Below are positions 1 to 7,851 of a stretch of 64,000 nucleotides of DNA, in pieces (positions within the stretch are counted from its first letter, which is position 1; each line of letters opens with the position of its first letter). The DNA comes from Bacteroidaceae bacterium (GTDB taxonomy: Bacteria; Bacteroidota; Bacteroidia; Bacteroidales; Muribaculaceae), in NCBI GenBank assembly GCA_021768245.1, contig JAETNO010000013.1:13328-77327 (forward strand), in the 5' to 3' direction. The notes under the pieces were generated by a model. The model was not told the origin of the DNA. It saw only the letters and a program-made list of their open reading frames with translations, and searched no databases. Made by a program: the position numbers and the translations under genes.

Positions 1-504
1 CGAGTCAAGATTGAGGAGCATTGTGCCGGAAATCATGTCGGGGCCAAGGTTGTTGGCACCGGTCATGCCGGTTTCCTCATCTACGGTGAAGAGGGCTTCG
101 AGGGGGCCGTGCTCGAATGTGTCGTCAGTAAGTGCGGCAAGAGCGGCTGCCATGCCTATTCCGTTGTCAGCTCCGAGTGTGGTGCCGTTGGTACGCACCC
201 AGTCGCCGTCAATTACAGCGGGTATCGGCTGGGTAGTGAAGTCGAAACTCTTATCGTTTGACTCGCATACCATATCCATATGGCCCTGCATGATAACTGT
301 CGGGGCATTTTCGTGGCCCGGTGTGGCGGGTTTGCTTATCACCACATTTCCCACTTTGTCGGTTTTCACTGCGAGCTTATGAGCTTTCGCGAAATCGAGC
401 AGAAATTCCCTTATCTTCTCTTCTTTCTTTGAAGGGCGGGGTATTTTGGTAATCTCGTCGAAAATAGAGAAAACCTCGCGGGGCTGAAGATCTTTGATTT
501 CCAT
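1..504 (-). CDS. pepD: Aminoacyl-histidine dipeptidase (PepD, M20 family), N-terminal part
   Basis: Partial gene: the first 168 residues are present and the frame runs off the left edge. The ATG at 504 begins MEIKDLQPREVFSIF. The QGHMDMV motif (about residues 73-79) carries the first metal ligand His75 and the catalytic Asp77. GADNGIG supplies the bridging Asp113, and DEETGMTG supplies the general base Glu143 and metal ligand Glu144. This order and the MDMVCE extension are typical of the cytoplasmic Xaa-His dipeptidase branch of M20, which cleaves short peptides with two zinc ions. No signal peptide is seen, which fits a cytosolic enzyme. The last part of the catalytic domain and the lid domain lie outside the window, so only the family call is firm. 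Confidence 0.9.
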   Translation of the reverse strand, partial: MEIKDLQPREVFSIFDEITKIPRPSKKEEKIREFLLDFAKAHKLAVKTDKVGNVVISKPATPGHENAPTVIMQGHMDMVCESNDKSFDFTTQPIPAVIDGDWVRTNGTTLGADNGIGMAAALAALTDDTFEHGPLEALFTVDEETGMTGANNLGPDMISGTMLLNLDS

Positions 505-688
505 TTATAGAACTAATTAGTTAGAAAATCGGTAAAAATGTCGCAAAACTGCATGATTTGATTCACCTCTTGCAGCCAAATTTTGCAAATATTAGCGCAA
601 GTGTGAAACAATTGTTAAATAACTCAGATTTGCACCACTAAATTATAAAATAAAATTGAGATAGACGCTATAATTTGAAGTAAATTGC

Positions 689-696
689 TACTTTTG
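689..696 (+). promoter_or_regulatory. -7 promoter box (TACTTTTG)
   Basis: TACTTTTG matches the Bacteroidetes -7 consensus TAnnTTTG. It lies 22 bp before the ATG at 719. I see no convincing TTTG at the usual 19-21 bp upstream, so only the -7 element is supported. Confidence 0.5.
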
Positions 697-718
697 CATC
701 GTAAAACGCGAACTGACG

Positions 719-892
719 ATGAAAATCATGCTTCTTACTCTTGTCCCTGCCATAGCCCTGATTGGGCTTGCAGTGCTTGCAATGGGAGTCAAGGCGCTTT
801 TCATCAAAGGAGGGAGATTTCCCTCGGGACATGCCCATGATATCCCTGCGCTTCGTCGCCGGGGCATAGGTTGCGCACACGATGAAAGATAG
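719..892 (+). CDS. Small single-pass membrane protein, 57 aa
   Basis: A short ORF starting MKIMLLTLVPAIALIG. One hydrophobic segment (about residues 3-27) is followed by a conserved-looking tail, FIKGGRFPSGHAHDIPALR, ending in GCAHDER. Bacteroidota genomes carry many small proteins of this shape (one N-terminal helix, a K/GG(K/R)FP motif and a short polar tail with a late Cys), usually labelled membrane or secreted protein. Their function is unknown, and similarity to NqrM-like maturation proteins is only a guess. A TAnnTTTG box 22 bp upstream and the downstream OmpH-like gene 79 bp away support a real transcript. An antisense frame at 668-922 overlaps it; I prefer this one because of the promoter, helix and tail. 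Confidence 0.6.
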   Translation: MKIMLLTLVPAIALIGLAVLAMGVKALFIKGGRFPSGHAHDIPALRRRGIGCAHDER

Positions 893-970
893 CCGTCCGT
901 CAGTCCGCTTCCGACATTTCAAGAAGTAAAAAAATAACCAAATCTATAAAAAATACCCCAAATTCAACAC

Positions 971-1585
971 ATGAACAAGTTAGCAATATCAGCTTCATCG
1001 CTGCTTTTAAGTCTATTTGCCCTCACTGCTACCTCGTGCGGCGGTCAAACGTCAAGCGAAGCCGCATCCGGAGCTCCCGTCCAAGCAGCTGCGGCCGATG
1101 GCGCAACCTCTCCGAGCCTCAACATCCGCTATATTGACTCAGATTCGCTGATGACACATTACAATCTTGCGAAAGATTTTCAGGAGGCTTCAATGCGTGC
1201 CGTATCGAAAATCGAAAGCGCGCGTCAGGCCAAGGCAAACGAGATTCAGAAGTTTGCCGCAGCAATCGAGCAGAAAGGCCGCAGCAACGGCTATCTCACC
1301 GAGGCAAGCTATAACGCCGACATGCAGAAACTTCAGAAGATGCAGCAGGACGCTGAAAGCTATCTCGCAGGCTTGAGCCGAAACACAGAAAACGAACTTG
1401 CCCAGCAGCAGCTTCAGCTCAATGATTCGATTGAAAACTATATCAAGGAATATAATAAGACCAAAGGCTACGACGCTATTCTCTTTAAGGCAGCCGGAGT
1501 CTATTTCAATCCCGCGCTTGATATAACCAATGATATTATCTCCGGCCTCAATGCCCGTTACAATAAGGTTGGCGAAGGGAAATAA
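971..1585 (+). CDS. OmpH/Skp-family periplasmic lipoprotein
   Basis: 204 residues. The signal peptide ends in a lipobox, TATSC, with lipidated Cys23. A low-complexity Ala/Ser/Gly linker follows to about residue 47. The rest is a long helical region rich in Gln, Lys and Glu (about 55-165) with the spacing of the Skp/OmpH two-helix tentacle. Skp-family proteins are periplasmic chaperones for outer-membrane proteins. A lipid-anchored version of similar length is common in Bacteroidales. The body starts with NIRYIDSDSLM, like the IAYVDxDxL opening of the family. It is probably transcribed with the small membrane protein upstream and ends at the strong hairpin at 1639-1675. Its exact client is unknown. 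Confidence 0.8.
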   Translation: MNKLAISASSLLLSLFALTATSCGGQTSSEAASGAPVQAAAADGATSPSLNIRYIDSDSLMTHYNLAKDFQEASMRAVSKIESARQAKANEIQKFAAAIEQKGRSNGYLTEASYNADMQKLQKMQQDAESYLAGLSRNTENELAQQQLQLNDSIENYIKEYNKTKGYDAILFKAAGVYFNPALDITNDIISGLNARYNKVGEGK

Positions 1586-1638
1586 TTTTATTCTTTTAAG
1601 CAGGATTCCCGTCAGGGCTATCTATTAAATGAATTGAG

Positions 1639-1675
1639 AAAACAGGGCCGCGACTCAAAGTCGCGGCCCTGTTTT
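1639..1675 (+). terminator. Rho-independent terminator after the OmpH-like gene
   Basis: A perfect 17-bp inverted repeat (1639-1655 with 1659-1675) around a 3-nt loop. It is GC-rich in the middle, and the arms begin AAAA and end TTTT, so it could work in both directions. It lies about 55 bp after the OmpH-like stop and before the convergent sigma gene. Confidence 0.9.
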
Positions 1676-1735
1676 CCCAATGGTTAAGCAATTAGGGGGT
1701 GATGAATTATGCGTATAGCTGAAACATGAAAAATC

Positions 1736-2239
1736 TTATCGATAGTCGGCGAATTGAGCCTGAAGTTTCTTGCGTGCGAAGAATATACGGCTTTTCACGG
1801 TGCCGAGCGGGAGATTCATCTTCTCTGCAATCTCGTTGTACTTGTAGCCGGCGACGTGCATTGAGAACGGTATGCGGTATTCATCGGGAAAGGCGTTGAT
1901 TGCGTCTGAAATCTCGTTTGCGCCGAATGAGCCTTCGGGAGTCTCGAGTCCTGAATCCTGCGAGAGGTTGAGGTGGTAGAGGTCCTCGGTCTGGTCGATT
2001 ACGGTCGCGGAGCGCACCACTCGACGGTAGTTGTTGATGAATATGTTGCGCATGATGGTGAAGACCCATCCCTTGAAATTAGTATTGTCGACGTACTTGC
2101 TTTCATTGTCAAGGGCCTTCAGGGTAGTGTCCTGGAGCAGGTCGTAAGCATTGTCGCGGTTTGACGTGAGCATGTAGGCAAAGTTAAGGAGGTTGCCCTG
2201 GAGGCTCATAAGCTTGTTTTGAAATTCCTGAGTTCCCAT
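1736..2239 (-). CDS. ECF-type sigma-70 factor, copy A
   Basis: 167 residues with the two-domain ECF layout. Region 2 (about 10-80) contains DNAYDLLQDTTLKAL and the FKGWVFTIMRNIFINNYRR helix that contacts the -10 element. A linker follows, then region 4 (about 110-165) with YKYNEIAEKMNLPLGTVKSR, the helix-turn-helix for the -35 element. It is almost identical to copy B at 2849-3352: 165 of 167 residues agree, and the changes are AQ versus VR near the C-terminus. No anti-sigma gene is adjacent, so the controlling signal cannot be read from context. Its promoter lies about 75 bp upstream and matches that of copy B. The target regulon is unknown. Confidence 0.93.
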   Translation of the reverse strand: MGTQEFQNKLMSLQGNLLNFAYMLTSNRDNAYDLLQDTTLKALDNESKYVDNTNFKGWVFTIMRNIFINNYRRVVRSATVIDQTEDLYHLNLSQDSGLETPEGSFGANEISDAINAFPDEYRIPFSMHVAGYKYNEIAEKMNLPLGTVKSRIFFARKKLQAQFADYR

Positions 2240-2313
2240 AATGTGTTGTGATAAATTGTTGTCGTTTGAGAGAGTTGATTCTAAATAGTAGTGTCAATGT
2301 TTGTTTGACATTT

Positions 2314-2456
2314 CAAAAGTACGGTGAAATTTATCGTTGTCAAGAAAATTAGTGTGAAAATGTGTTAATACGATTGCGTATGTGTTACAAATGCATTTAT
2401 AATTCTGACATATAGCTGCTTATTTGTTTTGTGTTGTGGTTGCAAAAATGTTACAA
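2314..2456 (-). promoter_or_regulatory. Promoter and repeated TTGTAACA boxes of sigma copy A
   Basis: Read on the minus strand: a -7 box TACTTTTG (2321-2314) lies 19 bp after CTTG (2344-2341). A block ending ATTAACA sits just above (2369-2341). Further up, two TTGTAACA boxes lie at 2390-2383 and 2456-2449, spaced 66 bp apart. After the -7 box the leader starts GAAATGTCAAACAAA. The same parts, with the same spacings, precede copy B, so these are probably functional sites (operator or sigma recognition). Which protein binds the TTGTAACA boxes is unknown. Confidence 0.65.
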
Positions 2457-2534
2457 TTGTTGCGATTTGTAATGATTTTATATTGTTGGTAGAAATGAGA
2501 AATGGTATACGGGGCCGTTATGGGGATAAGCGAA

Positions 2535-2565
2535 CCCCGGTCGCGAATCAGCTTCGGGACCGGGG
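2535..2565. terminator. Hairpin between the sigma genes
   Basis: CCCCGGTC (2535-2542) pairs with GACCGGGG (2558-2565). After one mismatch, CGAA pairs with TTCG around a 5-nt loop. There is no clear T-run on either side, so a terminator for the leftward copy B transcript is plausible but not shown. Confidence 0.4.
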
Positions 2566-2848
2566 CTCTTGTGGGGTTGTGTGTAATCGTATTATCAATA
2601 CCTTAGTCAAAAAATCTTAGTTGCAATATCTTATTTATTATTTTAACCTAAATCTAACCAATACCTTGAAATCGTATGATTATCTGTTTACGTTTCCCTA
2701 AAACAATCTATTTTACCTATATTGAACCTTGAAATGGAAACGGCTTAAAAAGTTATTTTCGAAACATGAAAAAATTAATCTCTACAAAATAGTTTTTAGT
2801 GACGCCGGGCCTTTGTCCGGGTTGATTATGTCTGGTCTCAGGTGGCGT

Positions 2849-3352
2849 TTAACGGTAGTCGGCGAAACGTACCTGAAGTTTCTTGCGTGCGAAGAATATA
2901 CGGCTTTTCACAGTGCCGAGCGGGAGGTTCATCTTCTCCGCAATCTCGTTGTATTTGTAGCCGGCGACGTGCATTGAGAACGGTATGCGGTATTCATCGG
3001 GAAAGGCGTTGATTGCGTCTGAAATCTCATTTGCGCCGAACGAGCCTTCGGGAGTCTCGAGACCCGAATCCTGCGAGAGGTTGAGGTGGTAGAGGTCCTC
3101 GGTCTGGTCGATTACGGTCGCGGAGCGCACCACTCGGCGGTAGTTGTTGATGAATATGTTGCGCATGATGGTGAAGACCCATCCCTTGAAATTAGTATTG
3201 TCGACGTACTTGCTTTCGTTGTCAAGGGCCTTCAGGGTAGTGTCCTGGAGCAGGTCGTAAGCGTTGTCGCGGTTTGACGTGAGCATGTAGGCAAAGTTAA
3301 GGAGGTTGCCCTGGAGGCTCATAAGCTTGTTCTGAAATTCCTGAGTTCCCAT
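2849..3352 (-). CDS. ECF-type sigma-70 factor, copy B
   Basis: 167 residues, a near-duplicate of copy A at 1736-2239. I count about 17 base differences over the 504-bp gene. Nearly all are silent, and they cluster at the 3' end. Similarity stops sharply at the ATG and at the last codons, while the leader and the downstream DNA are unrelated apart from the promoter blocks. Regions 2 and 4 are intact, so both copies should make functional sigma factors with the same DNA-binding helices. Two explanations fit: an old duplication kept uniform by gene conversion, or strong selection on the coding sequence. No anti-sigma gene adjoins it. Confidence 0.93.
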   Translation of the reverse strand: MGTQEFQNKLMSLQGNLLNFAYMLTSNRDNAYDLLQDTTLKALDNESKYVDNTNFKGWVFTIMRNIFINNYRRVVRSATVIDQTEDLYHLNLSQDSGLETPEGSFGANEISDAINAFPDEYRIPFSMHVAGYKYNEIAEKMNLPLGTVKSRIFFARKKLQVRFADYR

Positions 3353-3463
3353 AATTTTGAAGTTTTAGAGAGTTGAACGTTATCGAGAAGAATCGAAGAT
3401 TGTCTTATTGATGTTTTGGTGTCGTGCTTGCCTTTTGTGAGGCTTTGTTTTTGTTTGACACTT

Positions 3464-3638
3464 CAAAATTACTATGAAAAGAAGGGAAAGCAAGAAATTT
3501 ATTGTAAAAATATGTTAATCCAATGACAAAGTTGTTACAATAATATATAATATACTGAAAATTAATGAATTAGTATTGAGATAAAAATATTGCAGAATTG
3601 TTACAATGTAACAGCCGTTGTAACTTTTGATTGTAACA
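3464..3638 (-). promoter_or_regulatory. Promoter and repeated TTGTAACA boxes of sigma copy B
   Basis: On the minus strand: -7 box TAATTTTG (3471-3464), then a 19-bp spacer, then CTTG (3494-3491), and the ATTAACA block above it (3519-3491). TTGTAACA boxes lie at 3540-3533 and 3606-3599, again 66 bp apart as in copy A. Further matches to the box core, on either strand, lie at 3607-3613, 3618-3624 and 3631-3638. The leader starts GAAGTGTCAAACAAA and is about 110 nt, longer than in copy A. Confidence 0.65.
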
Positions 3639-3882
3639 TCTTGAATCGGTCTTTTGTGTGGAAAGTATTTGTTGCTTCGGTTGTAGAATCGGGTTTGTAG
3701 GGCGGTTTGTAGATTATATATATATATTGTGATTATTTGTTTGGGTTGGCCGGCGTAAATTCGGCTCCACAATATATAATGAATAATGTCTAAAAAGGTT
3801 TAAGTTGTGTTGTTAAAAATATGTTGTTTAACATATTTAATTAAATATGTCTAATCATATAGGATGATTTTTAGGTAAAAGA

Positions 3883-3929
3883 ATATAACAAAAAAGGTGT
3901 CCGGTTACCGGACACCTTTTTTGTTATAT
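3883..3929 (-). terminator. Very long palindromic terminator of the sdh operon
   Basis: A near-perfect palindrome with arms of about 23 bp. The GC core is GGTGTCCGG/CCGGACACC around TTA, flanked by A6 and T6 tracts and a further ATAACA/TGTTAT extension. It lies 20 bp after the sdhB stop and has T-runs on both strands, so it should terminate in both directions. Confidence 0.9.
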
Positions 3930-3948
3930 GAGATTTCGGCCAATATGC

Positions 3949-4704
3949 TTAGTCAGCACATTTAGCCTTTATGAACTCGCGGTTGAGGCGGGCGATATTG
4001 CTCAGAGGCACGTTTTTGGGGCACTCTGCGGCGCATGCACCTGTATTGGTACAGTTGCCGAAACCGAGTTCGTCCATCTTCTTGACCATGGCGCGTGCGC
4101 GGCGTGCGCGTTCCACCTGGCCTTGGGGAAGGAGGGCAAACTGGCTCACCTTCGCTCCTACAAAGAGCATTGCGGAGCCATTCTTGCAGGCTGCCACGCA
4201 TGCACCGCAACCGATGCAGGTCGCCGAGTCCATGGCGATATCGGCAATCTCCTTAGAGATGGGGAGGTTGTTTGCGTCAGGAGCTCCGCCGCAGTTGAAC
4301 GATACATAGCCGCCTGCCTGCTGAATCTGGTCGAAGGCGTTGCGGTTGACCATGAGGTCGCGAATCACGGGGAAAGCTGCTGAACGCCAGGGCTCGATAG
4401 TGATAGTGTCCTCGTTGTTGAACTTACGCATGTGGAGCTGGCATGTGGTGATGCCCTGCACCGGTCCATGGGGATGTCCGTTGATATAGAGTGAGCACAT
4501 GCCGCAGATACCCTCGCGACAGTCGTTGTCAAACACTACAGGTTCCTCGTTTTTGTCAATCAGCTGCTGGTTGAGCATGTCGAGCATTTCGAGGAAAGAA
4601 CTGCCGGTGGATACGTTTTCCACACGGTAGGTTTGGAAAGAACCCGGTTCTTTGGGGCCACGCTGACGCCAAATCTTGAGGTTTACATTTATAGTATGTT
4701 CCAT
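3949..4704 (-). CDS. sdhB: Succinate dehydrogenase/fumarate reductase iron-sulfur subunit
   Basis: 251 residues. The N-terminal ferredoxin-like domain has the [2Fe-2S] ligands Cys62, Cys67, Cys70 (DCREGICGMC) and Cys88 (TTCQL). The C-terminal domain has CIGCGACVAACKN for the [4Fe-4S] cluster and CTNTGACAAECPKN for the third cluster. It passes electrons between the FAD subunit and the membrane b-type cytochrome. It is the last gene of sdhCAB, 39 bp after sdhA. In Bacteroidales this complex mostly runs as a menaquinol:fumarate reductase at the end of succinate fermentation, and sequence alone cannot fix the direction. Confidence 0.97.
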   Translation of the reverse strand: MEHTINVNLKIWRQRGPKEPGSFQTYRVENVSTGSSFLEMLDMLNQQLIDKNEEPVVFDNDCREGICGMCSLYINGHPHGPVQGITTCQLHMRKFNNEDTITIEPWRSAAFPVIRDLMVNRNAFDQIQQAGGYVSFNCGGAPDANNLPISKEIADIAMDSATCIGCGACVAACKNGSAMLFVGAKVSQFALLPQGQVERARRARAMVKKMDELGFGNCTNTGACAAECPKNVPLSNIARLNREFIKAKCAD

Positions 4705-4743
4705 TTTAATGCGAATTTAACTTAAAAATACTACTTGAAATAC

Positions 4744-6771
4744 TTATGATTTGTAGTTACGTGTCTGAACCTTGATCTCCGTGTAGTTGAGGGGTTCTTT
4801 AAGCAGGATGGGCTTCTCGTTGTCGCCGGTGTATTTCCAGCAGGATACATACATGTAGTCCTTGTCGTTGCGGGCGGCCTCGCCGTCGGCGAGCTGATAT
4901 TCCTCGCGGAAGTGTGCGCCGCAGGATTCGTTACGGTTGAGGGCGTCGATTGCCATCATTTTTGCAATAACGAGGAAGTCCTCGAGGCGAAGGGCCTTTT
5001 CGAGCTCTGTGTTGAGGTCGTCGGCCTTACCTACTATGCGGAGGTCAGTGTAGAACTCCTTACGTACGTCCTCGAGTTCATCGAGAGCCTTGACGAGTCC
5101 CTGGAGTGTACGGCCCATGCCGACGAGGTTCCACATGAGGTGGCCGAGACGCTTGTGGATCTGGTCGGGAGACTTCGTGCCCTTGATTGACATGAGCTTG
5201 GCGATGCGGTCGCGAACGCCCTTTTCTGCTTCGTCGAACTCTTTGGTGTCGGTAGTGAAGTGGGGCACCTTGATCTGGTCGCTGAGGTAGTTCTGCATGC
5301 AGTAGGGGAGCACGAAGTAGCCGTCAGCGAGACCCTGCATGAGGGCCGAGGCTCCGAGGCGGTTTGCGCCATGGTCAGAGAAGTTACATTCACCGATGGC
5401 AAAGAGACCCTTGATTGAGGTCTGGAGCTCATAGTCAACCCAGATGCCGCCCATAGTGTAGTGGCTGGCGGGGAATATCATCATCGGGGTCTGATAGGGG
5501 TTGTCGTCGGAAATCATCTGATACATGTCGAAAAGGTTGCCGTAGCGGTCACGCACTACGTCCTCTCCGAGACGCTCGATGGCATATTTGAAGTCGAGGT
5601 ACACGGCGTTGCCGGTTCCTACGCCATAGCCTGCGTCGCAGCGTTCCTTGGCCGCGCGGCTTGCGATGTCGCGGGGACAGAGATTGCCGAAGGCGGGATA
5701 GCGGCGTTCGAGGTAGAAGTCGCGGTCTTCATCGGGGATGTCGGTAGGCTTTTTCTTGCCTGCGCGGATAGCTTCTGCGTCCTCTTTCTTCTTCGGCACC
5801 CAGATGCGCCCGTCGTTACGGAGCGATTCGCTCATGAGTGTCAGCTTTGACTGGTCTTCGCCATGGACGGGAATACAGGTGGGATGAATCTGGGTGAAGG
5901 CGAGGTTGGCGAGATAGGCGCCTTTCTTGAAGGCCTGAACGGCGGCTGAGCCGTTGCAGCCCATCGCGTTTGTAGAGAGGAAGAATGCGCGGCCATAACC
6001 ACCGGTGGCAAGCACCACTGCATGGGCGGCATAACGTTCGATTTCGCCTGTGATAAGGTTGCGGACAATGATACCGCGTGCACGTCCGTCGATGATTACG
6101 ACGTCAAGCATCTCGCGGCGGTTGAATGATTTTACAGTCCCTTTCTTAATCTGGCGGTTGAGCGAAGCGTATGCGCCAAGGAGGAGCTGCTGTCCGGTCT
6201 GACCCTTGGCGTAGAATGTACGTGACACCTGTGCGCCGCCGAAAGAGCGGTTGGCGAGGAGGCCGCCGTATTCACGGGCGAAAGGAACTCCCTGAGCCAC
6301 ACACTGGTCAATGATGTTGTTTGACACTTCAGCGAGGCGGTAGACGTTGGCTTCACGCGAGCGGAAGTCACCGCCCTTGATGGTGTCGTAGAAGAGGCGA
6401 TAGACTGAGTCGCCGTCGTTCTGATAGTCTTTGGCTGCATTGATACCACCCTGGGCGGCGATTGAGTGGGCGCGACGGGGTGAGTCCTGGATGCAGAAGT
6501 TGAGCACATTGAAGCCGAGTTCGCCAAGCGATGATGCGGCTGAGGCACCTGCGAGGCCTGTGCCGACAACGATTACGTCGAGGTTGCGTTTGTTGGCCGG
6601 GTTTACGAGCTTCTGATGAGCCTTATAGTTGGTCCACTTCTGGGCTAAGGGCCCTTCGGGGATTTTTGAATCAATCTGATATTCAGGGAGCTTGGAGGAT
6701 TCGATGTCGGCGTAATCCTTCATGATGGGGGTAGAGTCAATCATACCCTCGAGGTTCTTGATATCTGCCAT
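4744..6771 (-). CDS. sdhA: Succinate dehydrogenase/fumarate reductase flavoprotein subunit
   Basis: 675 residues, the long form typical of the Bacteroidota and epsilonproteobacterial-like b558 complexes. The Rossmann FAD site is VVGTGLAGASAA (about 67-80). HSIAAQGGINAA carries the His that binds FAD covalently. TQIHPTCIP and HYTMGGI lie in the active site, and GANRLGASALMQG closes the FAD pocket. This is the catalytic subunit interconverting succinate and fumarate at the cytoplasmic face. It lies 48 bp after sdhC and is cotranscribed with it. Confidence 0.97.
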   Translation of the reverse strand: MADIKNLEGMIDSTPIMKDYADIESSKLPEYQIDSKIPEGPLAQKWTNYKAHQKLVNPANKRNLDVIVVGTGLAGASAASSLGELGFNVLNFCIQDSPRRAHSIAAQGGINAAKDYQNDGDSVYRLFYDTIKGGDFRSREANVYRLAEVSNNIIDQCVAQGVPFAREYGGLLANRSFGGAQVSRTFYAKGQTGQQLLLGAYASLNRQIKKGTVKSFNRREMLDVVIIDGRARGIIVRNLITGEIERYAAHAVVLATGGYGRAFFLSTNAMGCNGSAAVQAFKKGAYLANLAFTQIHPTCIPVHGEDQSKLTLMSESLRNDGRIWVPKKKEDAEAIRAGKKKPTDIPDEDRDFYLERRYPAFGNLCPRDIASRAAKERCDAGYGVGTGNAVYLDFKYAIERLGEDVVRDRYGNLFDMYQMISDDNPYQTPMMIFPASHYTMGGIWVDYELQTSIKGLFAIGECNFSDHGANRLGASALMQGLADGYFVLPYCMQNYLSDQIKVPHFTTDTKEFDEAEKGVRDRIAKLMSIKGTKSPDQIHKRLGHLMWNLVGMGRTLQGLVKALDELEDVRKEFYTDLRIVGKADDLNTELEKALRLEDFLVIAKMMAIDALNRNESCGAHFREEYQLADGEAARNDKDYMYVSCWKYTGDNEKPILLKEPLNYTEIKVQTRNYKS

Positions 6772-6819
6772 ATCTGTGATTGGATTTTTTATTCTTATAT
6801 TTTTAGGTGACCCCGGGGG

Positions 6820-7602
6820 TTAGAAAACTTCGGGAAGTTGAGGCACAGATGCGTCGGTGTCAAGCACGTAGCATGAAGCGTTCTCGTTGACATATTTCGC
6901 GAGCTCTTCCTCAAATGAGTCGTTGTTGGCACGCACGGTGAAGACGATTGCCTGTGCGATGAAGAGGGCGATAACGATTGTTGTCCACCAGCATCCGATG
7001 GTCTTGAGGCGTGAAATCCATGTGTCACCGTTCCATCCGCAGCTCTGGAACATTGACCAGAAACCGTGGTTCATGTGGAACCAAAGTGCGACGAAGCCGA
7101 TGATGTAGACAATAGGGGTCCATACCTGGCTGAACGCAATCTGAATAAAGAGTGTGCCGGCAGCGGGAGGCACTTCAAGTCCGTTATGGACATAATCGCA
7201 GTGAAGGATTTCGGCTAATTGCATCTTGGCCCAGAACTGGATGAGGTGGACCACAAGGAAAGCAAGCACCACGATACCGAGCACGAGCATGTTCTGCGAA
7301 GCCCATTCTACCTGGGCCGGTTTCTTGACCACATCATAGCGGTCGTTGCCACGGGCCTTGCGGTTCTGCACGGTGAGCCAAAGGGCGTAGATGATGTGGA
7401 TTACAAAGAGTGCTGCGAGGCCTATCGAGGCTACGAGGGCATACCAGTTGGCGCCGAGGAATTCGCATATCGCGTTATAGCCGGAAGGCCAGAACAGCGC
7501 TACGCCGTTCATCAGGCAGTGAAACGTGACAAATAGGACAAGGCAAATGCCCGTGAGTGCCATCACGAACTTCCTTCCTATAGATGAGCAAGTTAACCAC
7601 AT
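6820..7602 (-). CDS. sdhC: Succinate dehydrogenase cytochrome b558 subunit
   Basis: 260 residues and mostly hydrophobic, with about five membrane segments and several His residues (for example in VTFHCLMN, FVIHIIYA, VVHLIQF, LWFHMNHGF) suited to ligating two b hemes. This is the single-subunit membrane anchor of the b558-type complexes, which have no separate SdhD. It connects the iron-sulfur subunit to menaquinone. It is the first gene of the operon, and a good promoter lies about 70 bp upstream of its ATG. Confidence 0.93.
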   Translation of the reverse strand: MWLTCSSIGRKFVMALTGICLVLFVTFHCLMNGVALFWPSGYNAICEFLGANWYALVASIGLAALFVIHIIYALWLTVQNRKARGNDRYDVVKKPAQVEWASQNMLVLGIVVLAFLVVHLIQFWAKMQLAEILHCDYVHNGLEVPPAAGTLFIQIAFSQVWTPIVYIIGFVALWFHMNHGFWSMFQSCGWNGDTWISRLKTIGCWWTTIVIALFIAQAIVFTVRANNDSFEEELAKYVNENASCYVLDTDASVPQLPEVF

Positions 7603-7672
7603 AGTAGTTTTGTAAAGGATTAAAGTTATTTAATTGATTTTTGAAATTGATGCTATTGAAAAATAATTATTG

Positions 7673-7704
7673 CAAAGTTACGGCAAAACATCGGTCTTTA
7701 CAAG
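7673..7704 (-). promoter_or_regulatory. Promoter of sdhCAB
   Basis: On the minus strand, CTTG (7704-7701), a 20-bp spacer, then TAACTTTG (7680-7673). Both elements and the spacing fit the Bacteroidetes primary-sigma consensus. The start lies about 64 bp before the sdhC ATG. Confidence 0.7.
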
Positions 7705-7815
7705 AATTAAAGAAATTTTTCTTTAACTGAGTGAAAGAATATTTAACGTTGAAGCCTGTACGGTGACCACCTTATTATATATAGGCGTGTTTGTGTGCCT
7801 GCCGTCTGCGATTTT

Positions 7816-7847
7816 TTTGAGATTATAGGGAATATTTGCTATTTTTG
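7816..7847 (+). promoter_or_regulatory. Promoter of plsC, very close to its ATG
   Basis: TTTG (7816-7819), 20-bp spacer, TATTTTTG (7840-7847). The ATG at 7852 lies only 5 bp after the -7 box, so the transcript would begin at or next to the start codon. Confidence 0.65.
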
Positions 7848-7851
7848 TGCT

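Larger units (their letters stand above)
2240..2848. other. 609-bp gene-free stretch between the two sigma genes
   Basis: Its left part holds the promoter of copy A (2314-2456). A hairpin lies at 2535-2565. The rest is AT-rich and I see no gene. The 63-residue frame at 2429-2620 overlaps the regulatory boxes and shows no family features, so I do not call it. Confidence 0.6.
3353..3948. other. 596-bp gene-free AT-rich stretch
   Basis: It contains the copy B promoter region (3464-3638) and, at the right end, the sdh terminator (3883-3929). Between about 3640 and 3880 the DNA is AT-rich with no recognisable gene. The 85-residue antisense frame at 3515-3772 looks like chance. Confidence 0.6.

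Noticed and set aside
2429..2620. A 63-residue plus-strand frame between the sigma genes
   Set aside because: No family features, and it overlaps the copy A regulatory region and the hairpin.
3515..3772. An 85-residue minus-strand frame upstream of sigma copy B
   Set aside because: It covers the repeated TTGTAACA boxes and AT-rich DNA. Composition is that of random AT-rich sequence.
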